Source of the DNA: JANJUB01 sp040081075 | Lineage (GTDB): Bacteria; Armatimonadota; Fimbriimonadia; Fimbriimonadales; Fimbriimonadaceae | Assembly: GCA_040081075.1 (NCBI GenBank) | Contig: JBEBHJ010000007.1 | Location: 1 to 64,000 of the forward strand | DNA: 64,000 nt | Reading direction: 5' to 3' | Part shown: positions 16,900 to 24,947 of the stretch, piece after piece | How positions within the stretch are numbered: the first letter of the stretch is position 1 | Layout: every line of letters starts with the position of its first letter | Notes under the pieces: model-generated | Database searches by the model: none | What the model was told of the DNA's origin: nothing | The model's input: the letters and a program-made list of their open reading frames with translations, nothing else | Program-made: the position numbers and the translations under genes

Positions 16900-17382
16900 C
16901 TAAGCTCGCCGGACACTCGCAATAATCTTCTTGGCCGTTTCAAGTGAGATATCGCTTCCGAACATCGCGATGTAGCGCGGCATTTGCTTTTTTGGCATTT
17001 CAATCCAGTTCACGATGAATTGGCGCTTCGTTTTTTTGTCGAACTCGATTTCAACCTCTCCAAAAGGCTTGGTCTTAACCTTCTGGTAGGCGCTTTCGAG
17101 TCCATTCCCTTTGTCATCTTCAAGAAAGACGTCGCCAATTCCCTCGCTCGCACTTTGGATGGTGAACTTGCTCTTGCCGAGGGTGTACGTTACTTGGTAA
17201 TAGGTTTGCGTTTTGTCTTCTTTGCTAACTTCGACATTTACATTCGCTTTCATCCCTTTCGGGACATGACCTGGAAGGTAGACGTTTTGTTTGGTTGTCC
17301 GAAGCTCTTTGAGTTGGCTTGCAGAAAGTGCAGGGAAGGTTCCGGTCGGTACGAGGGATAGAATCAGTGCAGCGCTCAGCAT
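16900..17382 (-). CDS. Secreted protein of unknown function
   Basis: 160 residues from ATG 17382, which gives a clean signal peptide (MLSAALILSLVPTG region, cleavage after ALSA). A longer frame from TTG 17448 would start 5 nt after the SRPBCC stop but adds a polar leader before the hydrophobic core. The mature part is beta-rich and lysine-rich, with features such as YLPGHVPKGMK and QFIVNWIEMPKKQMPRY. It resembles anti-sigma-associated or lipoprotein-localisation beta domains only in general style. It may be cotranscribed with the ArsR/SRPBCC pair. Confidence 0.7.
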   Translation of the reverse strand: MLSAALILSLVPTGTFPALSASQLKELRTTKQNVYLPGHVPKGMKANVNVEVSKEDKTQTYYQVTYTLGKSKFTIQSASEGIGDVFLEDDKGNGLESAYQKVKTKPFGEVEIEFDKKTKRQFIVNWIEMPKKQMPRYIAMFGSDISLETAKKIIASVRRA

Positions 17383-17452
17383 GTAGCTAGCAGACGAGGA
17401 CCGCGCCGAAATGTATTCGGGAGATTCCCCAAATACACTTCGGTTCAACTAC

Positions 17453-17938
17453 TTATGCGTTCAAGCTCGTTAATAGTTCTTCAAGTTGATCGTAGCTCAA
17501 GCCCACGCCGCGCTCCATGCCCGAGTTGAGGTGACCGTCACGATTTTGTTCGGAGAGGTGCCGAATAAGCACGTTCAATGTCGTGACTCCATCAGCTTCA
17601 GCTAACGTAAGGGTTTCGGTGCAGACGCACTCGCGGATAAGCGGAAGGTTGTAAATGAACGTTCTAACGAAACGCTCGCCGGGGGTTATGTCTACGTTTT
17701 GGCCAAAAAACTCGTGGGTTCCGTGCTCACCAAGTTCCATGACCCAGCGCCAAGCTCCGCCAACGCGGTTGTCGGTTTCGCAAACGGTAAGGTTGCCTCC
17801 GCCGCTGAAAAGCCACCTCCGTTGTTTGTCGGGGTCGGTGAAGCAGTCATAAACGAGAGCCTTGGGGGCGTTGAACTTCCGAATGAGAAGAATCTCAGTA
17901 TTGGAGGGTTTAGAGATTTCAAGTGTGTGTTTTGTCAT
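17453..17938 (-). CDS. SRPBCC/AHSA1-family protein
   Basis: 161 residues of the activator-of-Hsp90-ATPase-1-like START fold: ILLIRKFNAPKALVYDCFTDP, RRWLFSGG, GGAWRWVM and the C-terminal helix ERGVGLSYDQLEELL are characteristic. These single-domain proteins bind hydrophobic ligands, and most have no assigned substrate. It is coupled to the ArsR regulator upstream by a 4-nt ATGA overlap. The ArsR-plus-AHSA1 arrangement is very common, and the regulator presumably controls this gene. Confidence 0.92.
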   Translation of the reverse strand: MTKHTLEISKPSNTEILLIRKFNAPKALVYDCFTDPDKQRRWLFSGGGNLTVCETDNRVGGAWRWVMELGEHGTHEFFGQNVDITPGERFVRTFIYNLPLIRECVCTETLTLAEADGVTTLNVLIRHLSEQNRDGHLNSGMERGVGLSYDQLEELLTSLNA

Positions 17939-18270
17939 GATGGGTCCTTGGTCTGCAATTCGAGGAGGTAAGCATCGAGTTGATCAAAGCTCTTCTCCCA
18001 GAACTCGCGAAATTGAAACATGTATTCCACCGCTTCCTTGAGAGGCTCGGCGGTAATGCGACATGGTCGCCACTGGGCTTCCTTGCCTTTTGAAATGAGC
18101 CCCGCTCTCTCGAGCACTTTCAGGTGCTTTGAGACAGCGGGCAGGGTCATCTGAAAAGGCTTTGCCAGCTCGTTGACGGACATTTCGCCCAAAGCAAGTC
18201 GAGCGAGGATCGCGCGGCGCGTGGGGTCAGCCAAGGCGGCAAAGGTGGTACTGAGGAGATCAGTTTGCAT
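17935..18270 (-). CDS. ArsR-family transcriptional regulator
   Basis: 111 residues with a winged-helix HTH: FAALADPTRRAILARLALGE, MSVNELAKPFQMTLPAVSKH as recognition helix region, LKVLERAGLIS. It lacks the metal-binding CxCxxC of metal sensors, so it belongs to the metal-independent group that pairs with SRPBCC proteins. It probably autoregulates through the dyad just upstream of its start. Confidence 0.93.
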   Translation of the reverse strand: MQTDLLSTTFAALADPTRRAILARLALGEMSVNELAKPFQMTLPAVSKHLKVLERAGLISKGKEAQWRPCRITAEPLKEAVEYMFQFREFWEKSFDQLDAYLLELQTKDPS

Positions 18271-18278
18271 TATGTTTA

Positions 18279-18300
18279 ACTAGTTGGTTAATAAACCAGT
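18279..18300. promoter_or_regulatory. Candidate ArsR operator dyad
   Basis: An inverted repeat TGGTT-aata-AACCA with flanking ACT/AGT lies 9 nt upstream of the arsR-like ATG and immediately downstream of the -10 box. Binding here would block initiation. Confidence 0.5.
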
Positions 18301-18304
18301 AAGT

Positions 18305-18334
18305 ATAATACATAAACGCATTCCATAATGGCAA
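18305..18334 (-). promoter_or_regulatory. Promoter of the ArsR/SRPBCC operon
   Basis: On the minus strand TTGCCA (18329-18334) and TATTAT (18305-18310) are separated by 18 nt, matching a sigma-70 type promoter. The predicted start point falls within the adjacent dyad. Confidence 0.5.
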
Positions 18335-18352
18335 GGGCGTGTTGGGATAGGG

Positions 18353-18556
18353 CTATGCCGCCTGATCGTTATCCCAGCGAACGTCTTTGGCTGGCTCGGC
18401 GGAGGAAGAGTCCCAGTTATCGCAATCAAGTCGAGAGCAATAAATCATCCTTGCGTAGGCGCCGTCATCCTGTTGAACGTCGGCCATCTTTGCAAATCGG
18501 CACTCTACGCAGAGTTCGGGTTCTACGAGTCGTACGATTTTTAGTTGTCTTGCCAT
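18353..18556 (-). CDS. Small Cys-rich protein
   Basis: 67 residues with CVEC near residue 16 and a second Cys pair C-x4-C (YCSRLDC) about 20 residues later, a layout suggesting a zinc or iron ribbon. A strong AGGAGG (18566-18571 on the plus strand as CCTCCT) sits 9 nt before the ATG, which is the main reason to call it real. The C-terminus is acidic and Trp-rich. No family was recognised. It is transcribed divergently from the GT9 genes. Confidence 0.7.
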   Translation of the reverse strand: MARQLKIVRLVEPELCVECRFAKMADVQQDDGAYARMIYCSRLDCDNWDSSSAEPAKDVRWDNDQAA

Positions 18557-18748
18557 TCTACGGTGCCTCCTTGCATTCGATTTGCCAGATCGGGCGCGTC
18601 CCCTCTCTCTCTCTCTCTTTCCAGTCCCCCAACCCCTTGGATAACTGTAGAAACGCGCTCACGATCTTGGTAAGAGAATCATCGGGGAATCTGTCGGGTT
18701 TGCCAGCCGCTAGGAATACGGGGTTTTGGTTTGCGTCTACAATTACCC

Positions 18749-19759
18749 ATGCCCCGCTATTTCGGCCACGGCCTTCCTTCGAACCCCCGAGTAGCAGTCA
18801 TTGCCAACGATGCAATCGGGAATTTCGTCGTCTCGACGCCGCTGCTTCAGATGATTCGGCGTGAACTTTCACCTAGCTTTATTCACTACTACGGCGGTAC
18901 ACGCACTCTGGAGATGCAGGCTGCAAGCGACCTTTTTGAATGGGATTACCCTTTGCATGGGACCCCATTTGGCCAGGCTTGCCGAGATTCAAGGGGCCCC
19001 TATGACCTCGTGATCAACGTTGAAAGAACGGAGAACGCCATGGGGCTTGCTGGTTTTCTTGAAACGCCCGAAACTGCAATTTGCGGACCCTATGTGGGCA
19101 AGCGCGGTCCGGAGCCTTATGGCACGGACGATCGAGCGGCTCTTTGGCAGGATCAAAACTGGATTGCCGAAGATTTGACCGAAAAGTATCCATTCTTGCA
19201 GAGCGGGTTCATTGCCGAGATTTTTGCTCGGTTAGCGTATCTTGAGGGGCCTGTCCCCGCCTACAAGGTGCCCACCGAGGCGATCCAAAGCGGGTGCGAT
19301 ATTCTCATCGCCACAAGCGCGAGCTTGCCCGAGAAACTGTGGCCACTTTCATCCTGGCTGGAGGTGCTGAAGGCTCTGAACGATCATGGGTTGACGGTCG
19401 GGCTGATCGGAGCCAAACCAAGCGCGCAAAGGGAGCATTGGAAGGGGGACAGCGACGAAGAAAGTATGGTTGCGTGTGGCTTGGTAAGAGATTTGCGCGG
19501 CGCATTCACACTGCCCCAAGTGGTAGGGGCGCTCGGTGCTTGTCGACTCGTTTTGTCGCTGGATAACGGGATTTTGCATCTCGCGTGTGCGGCAAGACAA
19601 GATGGAATCGTAGGGCTCACGAGGTTCGGAATTCACCGGCTGTGGACCCCAAAGAATCCTGGCCTGAAGGTTCTAACCTCGGAACCCGGTGGCATGGTTT
19701 CAGACATCCCGGTTGATGTTGTCTTGGAAGCATGCCGTCAAAGTTGGAGAGATGCTTGA
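18749..19759 (+). CDS. Glycosyltransferase family 9 (heptosyltransferase-like)
   Basis: 336 residues of GT-B fold. VAVIANDAIGNFVVSTPLLQMIRR at the N-terminus corresponds to the GT9 acceptor-side motif, and LVLSLDNGILHLACAA corresponds to the DTG-x-x-H-x-A donor motif, with SLDN in place of GDTG. GT9 enzymes transfer heptoses or related sugars to the lipopolysaccharide core. ATG 18749 is preferred over TTG 18731. It is followed by a second GT9 gene with a TTGA overlap, so the two likely add successive sugars. A CT-repeat tract (about 18605-18620) lies upstream. Confidence 0.85.
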   Translation: MPRYFGHGLPSNPRVAVIANDAIGNFVVSTPLLQMIRRELSPSFIHYYGGTRTLEMQAASDLFEWDYPLHGTPFGQACRDSRGPYDLVINVERTENAMGLAGFLETPETAICGPYVGKRGPEPYGTDDRAALWQDQNWIAEDLTEKYPFLQSGFIAEIFARLAYLEGPVPAYKVPTEAIQSGCDILIATSASLPEKLWPLSSWLEVLKALNDHGLTVGLIGAKPSAQREHWKGDSDEESMVACGLVRDLRGAFTLPQVVGALGACRLVLSLDNGILHLACAARQDGIVGLTRFGIHRLWTPKNPGLKVLTSEPGGMVSDIPVDVVLEACRQSWRDA

Positions 19760-20658
19760 CGGGAAAGACTCTCATCTGGCTTAAACACCGATTTATTGGG
19801 GATGCTGTTATGGCAACTCCAGTTTTGCAAGCGGTTCACAGCTCGGCTGTGGAGTACGAGATTCTGGCGGCTCCGCACTTGCAGAAGCTGTTTTCGAGAG
19901 AGCCTTACGCCGACCGAATTGATCCAATTGGTCGCATATCTGGGCTACGAAACTTCGTCCAACAGGTTCGAGAAATGCGCGCGAAGCAGTTTCGTCGAGT
20001 GTTTCTGATTAATCGAAGCGCTCGAAGCGCGCTTGTGGCTCGATTTGCCGGAATCCAAGAGCGAATCGGTCACAATACCGAGGGTCGGGGAGTCTTGCTC
20101 ACCCATCAGTGTGTCTATGACACGGCAAAGTTTGAAGCCGAGTGCTATGGGGATTTGGCTCGACTCGTTGGCTTGCAATCCGATGATTCTCGCGTTCACT
20201 TGACCGGTTCGGGCGCCCTGAAACTGCCGAACGCCGTCGGGTTACAACCCGGGTCGACGGCGGTCCACAAGGCGATCCCGCCCGTTGCGCTTGCCGTATT
20301 GATTGAGGAACTGCAGGCTCGAGAGCGCCACGTAGTTTTTTTAGGAGGGAAAGAAGAGGCACCTTATGCTGAGCAGGTTTTGGTTCTACTTCGTGAGCCG
20401 AATCGGATCGAAAACCTCATTGGGGCGTGTAGCTTGCCCGAAACCATTGCAAAAATCGAGTCCATGTCTCAAGTTTTTTGTGGAGATACCGGCTTGATCC
20501 ACATTTCGGCCGGGTTGGGCGTTCCGAGCGTGAGCGTTTTTGCCGGAACTCCCTCATCAAAGTGGGGCCACCACTACGCACCCCATCAGGTGATTGACGT
20601 GGGCCATCCAGACATCAACCATATTTCCCCCGAAAAGCTCGTAGAGGCAATCCTGTGA
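19756..20658 (+). CDS. Glycosyltransferase family 9 (heptosyltransferase-like)
   Basis: 300 residues. IWLKHRFIGDAVMATPVLQAV is the GT9 N-terminal motif, and CGDTGLIHISAGLGVPSVSVF is the donor-site motif with the conserved GDT and His. The TTG at 19756 is preferred because GGAG lies 6 nt upstream and it forms a TTGA overlap with the preceding stop; an ATG at 19732 in the same frame would overlap by 28 nt. It is probably involved in LPS-core or other envelope glycan assembly together with the upstream GT9 gene. The heptose adenylyltransferase at 30 kb is consistent with this. Confidence 0.9.
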   Translation: MTGKTLIWLKHRFIGDAVMATPVLQAVHSSAVEYEILAAPHLQKLFSREPYADRIDPIGRISGLRNFVQQVREMRAKQFRRVFLINRSARSALVARFAGIQERIGHNTEGRGVLLTHQCVYDTAKFEAECYGDLARLVGLQSDDSRVHLTGSGALKLPNAVGLQPGSTAVHKAIPPVALAVLIEELQARERHVVFLGGKEEAPYAEQVLVLLREPNRIENLIGACSLPETIAKIESMSQVFCGDTGLIHISAGLGVPSVSVFAGTPSSKWGHHYAPHQVIDVGHPDINHISPEKLVEAIL

Positions 20659-21275
20659 ATCTTGAGATTCGTAAGGAACTTGAACGGTTTCTCGATGCGA
20701 TGTACACGTGGAACGAAAATGTCAATCTCACCCGCGTCCCACGAAGTGAAGCCTGGGTACGACATATTGAAGATTCGTTGCTCCATGAGGACCTCATTCC
20801 CTTTGGTTCCCAAGTTTTAGATCTCGGGACAGGGCCAGGTTTGCCGGCTTGGCCGTTGGCAAAATTTAGGCCCGACCTTGAAGTTACGGCATTGGACTCC
20901 AGCGGTAAGATGTTAGAGTTCTTGCGATCTCAACCCCTCAAGAATCTGAAGGTTGTCCAGGCGCGAGCGGAAGAGCTTCAAACTCCCGAATCATTTGATG
21001 TCTTGACGGGGCGAGCAGTTGCTCCGCTTAGCATGCAGTTGGAGATTAGCGCCAAACCTCTGAAGATGGGAGGGCTTTTTATTCCGATGAGGACGCCGAA
21101 TGATCAAGGCGAAGTAGAGAGACTCAAGGCATGCCTGGGCCTCACCCTACAATCGAGCCACGAACGGCCGCTTGGTGAAGTCGGCATCAGACTTTTTCCA
21201 GTCTGGAGGAAAACCGAGAAGACTCCCAAAGGCTACCCACGAAAATGGGCGCTCATCAGGAAACAGCCCCTTTAA
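20655..21275 (+). CDS. rsmG: 16S rRNA (guanine527-N7)-methyltransferase
   Basis: 206 residues of SAM-dependent Rossmann methyltransferase. The N-terminal ENVNLTRVPRSEAWVRHIED region, VLDLGTGPGLPAWPLA as motif I, LDSSGKMLEFL and the LTGRAVAPL segment match RsmG/GidB. It methylates G527 of 16S rRNA. It starts at GTG with a 4-nt GTGA overlap with the preceding GT9 stop, so it is the last gene of that operon. It converges with the PEP-CTERM gene by a 4-nt stop overlap. Confidence 0.93.
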   Translation: MNLEIRKELERFLDAMYTWNENVNLTRVPRSEAWVRHIEDSLLHEDLIPFGSQVLDLGTGPGLPAWPLAKFRPDLEVTALDSSGKMLEFLRSQPLKNLKVVQARAEELQTPESFDVLTGRAVAPLSMQLEISAKPLKMGGLFIPMRTPNDQGEVERLKACLGLTLQSSHERPLGEVGIRLFPVWRKTEKTPKGYPRKWALIRKQPL

Positions 21276-21997
21276 CGAGGTCGCTTTCGGCGCAAGATTC
21301 CAGCTAATCCGATGCCGAGGGCGGCTATTGTTGCTGGTTCAGGCAGAGGCGTGTCATCGGTCGTATCGTCCAGAAGCGTCAGAGTCCCGATTCCGAGCGC
21401 GCCAAGGAGCAACTGCCCAAGTGGAACGGCTGCAACGATAGGAATCGCACTTGTCCCCGTTGTCGTGACGCCCGGGATCGAAGATGCTTCGGGGGTAAAG
21501 GCCATCATCTTTGGCGTAATCACCTCGGAGGACTCTGGCCGTGGCTCAGAGAGGGCGCGCAGTTCCTTTATGGGTTCGCCGACTTCGCTCGCAACTTCCG
21601 ATTCACCTACTTTGTCGCTTGTCCCCATCGTCAACGGATTACCGCATTTCACGATCATCACGGGATTGCCCACAATGTCCACATAAACCGGCGTTCCCAC
21701 CGAAAACTTTTCGGTATGCATCTTGATCCTGCCGTTGGGGGGAACACTATACACACGCAATATACTTGGCTTCTTAAGTGGGCTCATCCGCAGCGTGCCG
21801 AAATATGCGTAAAGATCGCGGTCCGTCATCGAAAAGTGGCGTCGATATCGCTCACGAACTTCTGAGTCAGCCTTCATTTGACTAATGACTTGCTTAATCG
21901 AAAATGCGGGTCGATTGAGGAAGGAATTGAGGTCCGGTCGAGCCGCAAGGGCGGGCAACGACGCGCAAAAGACCACAAACCCAAACAACACTCTCAT
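21272..21997 (-). CDS. PEP-CTERM anchored exported protein
   Basis: 241 residues from ATG 21997, which gives a signal peptide (MRVLFGFVVFCASLPALAA). The C-terminus is a PEP-CTERM signal: PEPATIAALGIGLAG followed by a basic ILRRKRPR. Such proteins are processed by exosortase and linked to exopolysaccharide systems. The middle contains no recognised domain and a second hydrophobic stretch (AIPIVAAVPLGQLLLGALGIG) before the PEP motif. A GTG at 22051 would extend the leader by 18 residues and is less likely. Exosortase genes are not in the window. Confidence 0.82.
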   Translation of the reverse strand: MRVLFGFVVFCASLPALAARPDLNSFLNRPAFSIKQVISQMKADSEVRERYRRHFSMTDRDLYAYFGTLRMSPLKKPSILRVYSVPPNGRIKMHTEKFSVGTPVYVDIVGNPVMIVKCGNPLTMGTSDKVGESEVASEVGEPIKELRALSEPRPESSEVITPKMMAFTPEASSIPGVTTTGTSAIPIVAAVPLGQLLLGALGIGTLTLLDDTTDDTPLPEPATIAALGIGLAGILRRKRPR

Positions 21998-22070
21998 AGC
22001 AAACCAAACAAAAAAGGGCACGATAGGTGCCAACCGAATAGGGTAGCACACCGAAACCTTTCAAATCAAG

Positions 22071-22772
22071 CTAGTGATCTCGGGCCGCTTCTCGGGCACG
22101 AAACGCACTCTCTATTAAGTTCAGAGCATCTTGAGCGGCAGATTGTTCCGCTTCTTTTTTCGATCGGCCCTCTCCCGTACCCATGACCTCGTCATCAAAT
22201 AGCACTTCTACCAGGAAGCGGCGATTGTGAGCGACTCCCGCCTCGGAATGAATTCGATACTGCGGTGTACTTCGCCAGTTTGCTTGCGAAATCTCCTGAA
22301 GTCGGGATTTGTAGTCGTGAGGGTTCACGTTGCCGCTACTAACCAGTTGCAGGTACTGATCGAGCTGTTCTAAAATAAACCAACGAGCAGTTTCGATTCC
22401 GGATTCCAAATAGATCGCCCCGAACAGTGCCTCGAGGACGTCGGCGAGAATCGAGGCGCGTTGCCTACCGCCGGTTTGCTCCTCACTCGGGCTTAGTTGC
22501 AGAAACTCGTCGAGGCCCAAGCGCAAGGCGGTTTCAGCTAGCGGTCCTTCCTGCACCACGCTTGATTTGGCCTTACTGAGCATGCCTTGATCCCAATCAA
22601 CGTGCTGCTCAAAGAGATACTGCGCAACCACCAAGCCCAAAACCGAGTCTCCAAAAAACTCCAAACGCTCGTAGCTGTCAAGCACGCTCGTTTCTGCCGC
22701 CGAGCGGTGCCGCATCGCAAGCCGAAACGCCTCAACACTTTTTAGCGGGATTGTCTTTGGGATTTCAATCAA
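22071..22772 (-). CDS. rnc: Ribonuclease III
   Basis: 233 residues. The catalytic domain carries the RNase III signature YERLEFFGDSVLGLVV with its acidic residues and ADVLEALFGAIYLE with the second acidic cluster. The C-terminal dsRNA-binding domain runs from DYKSRLQEISQ to KKEAEQSAAQDAL. It processes rRNA precursors and structured mRNAs. It starts at TTG overlapping the aminotransferase stop (TTGA); AGGAGG lies 13 nt upstream, further than usual. Confidence 0.95.
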   Translation of the reverse strand: MIEIPKTIPLKSVEAFRLAMRHRSAAETSVLDSYERLEFFGDSVLGLVVAQYLFEQHVDWDQGMLSKAKSSVVQEGPLAETALRLGLDEFLQLSPSEEQTGGRQRASILADVLEALFGAIYLESGIETARWFILEQLDQYLQLVSSGNVNPHDYKSRLQEISQANWRSTPQYRIHSEAGVAHNRRFLVEVLFDDEVMGTGEGRSKKEAEQSAAQDALNLIESAFRAREAARDH

Positions 22773-23941
22773 AGCTGAGCAAATGCCTCCTGAAGTTTTC
22801 CGATGCCTCTCACAATATCCTCTTCTGATGCCGTGTAACTTAGCCGTAAGAATCCGGGTCGACCAAAAACTGTTCCGGGAATTAGGGCAACTCCGGCTGT
22901 GTCTAGCAGTTTTTGCGTCAGTGCGACATCGTCCATTGCGTCGTTCAGGTAAGCCCTCGCATCAAACAACAAATAAAAAGCTCCGGCTGGTTTTGCGCAC
23001 ACGATTCCAGGAATTTTGAGCAGTTCTTCGTGCGCTAAGTTCCTTCTTTTGTCAAATTCCAATCGCATGTGTTCGGTTGCCGCCGGATCTAGCCCGATCG
23101 CTTTTAAAGCTCCGACCTGAGCGAAGGTCGTGGCTCCGCTAGTTACCTGATCTTGTAAGTTGACGGCCGCTTCAGTAATTTGTGGCGGGGCCGCCAAATA
23201 TCCGACTCGCCACCCTGTCATTGAAAACGATTTACTAAATCCCCCAATCGTGATTGTGCGCCCTAATGCATCTGGACTAAGCGATCCGATTGATATCTGC
23301 TCTCCCTCATAAACCAAGTTCTCGTAGATCTCGTCGGTAACGATCCAGAGATCGTGCTTCCTTGCAAGTTCGGCAATGCCGACGAGCGTGTTGCGGGGAA
23401 ACACGGCACCAGTGGGGTTACACGGAGAGTTAACCAAGATAGCTTTCGTTCGAGGCGTGACGGCTGTTTCCAGGTCTTCAACTAGGGGAATAAACCCATT
23501 TTCGGGGAGAGCTTCGACGATGACGGGAGTGGCTCCTGCCACCCGCACTTGATCTTCATAGGTCATCCAAAACGGAGAGATGAGGATTATTTCATCTCCC
23601 TCTGAAGCAATGGCCCAAATTGCGTTGAAGAGGGCTTGCTTCGCCCCGCATGTCACGGCAATTTGGTTGGCGGCGTAGGTGAGCCCATTTTGGTCAGCAA
23701 GCTTTCGAGAAATTGCCGAACGCAACGCCGGAAGCCCAGCGGTGGGAGCATATTTCGTCATCCCTTGGTCTAGCGCCTGCTTAGCCGCCCCACAAATAGG
23801 GTCCGGAGTGTTGAAATCAGGTTCACCCGCCGCAAATGAGATGATGTCATGCCCTTCCGCCGCTAGCGCCCTGGCTCTTGCCGTTATGGAAAGAGTGGGC
23901 GAGGGCCGCGGGATTTGCGATTTGTTTGAAAGGGTCGGCAT
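22769..23941 (-). CDS. Aspartate/aromatic aminotransferase class I
   Basis: 390 residues of fold-type I PLP enzyme. FAAGEPDFNTPDPI at the N-terminus, NSPCNPTGAVF, DEIYENLVYEG and the PLP lysine motif TIGGFSKSFSMTGWRVGYL define an aspartate aminotransferase of the AspC/Igamma group. It transfers the amino group from aspartate to 2-oxoglutarate. The ATG at 23941 begins MPTLSNKSQIP; a longer frame to 24178 runs across the divergent FecCD gene and is rejected. It is cotranscribed with rnc. Confidence 0.93.
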   Translation of the reverse strand: MPTLSNKSQIPRPSPTLSITARARALAAEGHDIISFAAGEPDFNTPDPICGAAKQALDQGMTKYAPTAGLPALRSAISRKLADQNGLTYAANQIAVTCGAKQALFNAIWAIASEGDEIILISPFWMTYEDQVRVAGATPVIVEALPENGFIPLVEDLETAVTPRTKAILVNSPCNPTGAVFPRNTLVGIAELARKHDLWIVTDEIYENLVYEGEQISIGSLSPDALGRTITIGGFSKSFSMTGWRVGYLAAPPQITEAAVNLQDQVTSGATTFAQVGALKAIGLDPAATEHMRLEFDKRRNLAHEELLKIPGIVCAKPAGAFYLLFDARAYLNDAMDDVALTQKLLDTAGVALIPGTVFGRPGFLRLSYTASEEDIVRGIGKLQEAFAQL

Positions 23942-23969
23942 TCTCTTCGTCCGAGTATAACCGACGGGA

Positions 23970-24947
23970 ATGCAAGCTTCACGAAAAAGGATGTGGTTCG
24001 GTCTCTCTTTTGCTCTGCTTAGTGTATTTTTCTTGCATTTTAGCCTGGGCTCGGTCGCGGTGCCCGTTTCTAATCTGCTTTCAGACCTCTTGCGATGGGA
24101 CGCATCAAGTTCGGCGGTGCTGTTTCGATTTCCTCGCGCGTTAGGTTGCGTGCTGGCCGGGGCAACACTCGGTGCCACGGGCTCGGCTCTCCAAGCTCTT
24201 TTCAGAAATCCGATCGCCGATCCCTATGTGTGCGGCGTATCTTCTGGTGCCGCGGCGGGCGGAGCGGCCGCCATCTTCTTTGGCTTTGGTACCGAAATGG
24301 GTGGAGCTGGAACAGCCTTGGCGGGCCTGGTGGGAGGCGCAATAGCGATCAGCCTCGTCGTCAGCTTTGCGCGCCGGGACCGAGTCGTGTCTACCGAAAG
24401 TTTGTTGCTTTCAGGAGTGATGATTGGCTCAATCTTCTCGGCGCTCCTGAGTTTGGTGCTTCTCGCTGCAGGTCAGGATACAAACAAGATCTTGGGTTGG
24501 TTGTTAGGTTCAATGACTCCGGCGCAGACCTCTAAGAACATGATGATTGGAGCAGGGCTCTTGATTGGAGGCACGATGCTACTATCAGTGTCAAAACAGT
24601 TGAACATTCTTGCCTTGGGGGAAGAATCAGCGAGCCGACTTGGGATCAACTCGGGGCGTATAAGGTTCATCGTTCTCGCCGCCGCAACCATCATGGTCTC
24701 CATCACGGTCGGCACTGTGGGGATCATCGGCTTTCTCGGTCTGGCCTCGCCTCACATAGCGCGCCGTCTCGTTGGAGTTGATTGGCGTCAATCTTTGTTA
24801 GCCTCAGCATTTGTCGGAGCGGTTTTGCTCAGCGTCGCCGATATCCTGGCGCAAAAGGTCATTCCGAATGGCGGGGAAGTTCCCGTGGGAATCCTCACGG
24901 CCGTCCTTGGAGCCCCTTTTCTATTAGCCCTCATCCGAAAGGCGTGA
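23970..24947 (+). CDS. FecCD-family ABC transporter permease
   Basis: 325 residues with nine or ten hydrophobic helices. RFPRALGCVLAGATLGATGSALQ, RNPIADPYVCGVSSGAAAG and GTVGIIGFLGLASPHIARRLVG are the conserved FecCD/BtuC motifs, the last one being the coupling region for the ATPase. Members import Fe-siderophores, haem or cobalamin. No cognate ATPase, binding protein or TonB receptor is adjacent, and no cobalamin riboswitch was found upstream, so its substrate is undetermined. Confidence 0.9.
   Translation: MQASRKRMWFGLSFALLSVFFLHFSLGSVAVPVSNLLSDLLRWDASSSAVLFRFPRALGCVLAGATLGATGSALQALFRNPIADPYVCGVSSGAAAGGAAAIFFGFGTEMGGAGTALAGLVGGAIAISLVVSFARRDRVVSTESLLLSGVMIGSIFSALLSLVLLAAGQDTNKILGWLLGSMTPAQTSKNMMIGAGLLIGGTMLLSVSKQLNILALGEESASRLGINSGRIRFIVLAAATIMVSITVGTVGIIGFLGLASPHIARRLVGVDWRQSLLASAFVGAVLLSVADILAQKVIPNGGEVPVGILTAVLGAPFLLALIRKA

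Noticed and set aside
18600..18622. CT-rich microsatellite before the first GT9 gene, considered as a phase-variation tract
   Set aside because: It lies well upstream of the chosen ATG (about 130 nt) and not within a coding region; there is no sign of an alternative frame.
23942..24178. 79-residue N-terminal extension of the aminotransferase
   Set aside because: It runs antisense across the start of the FecCD gene and is highly basic with no homology; ATG 23941 matches the family.
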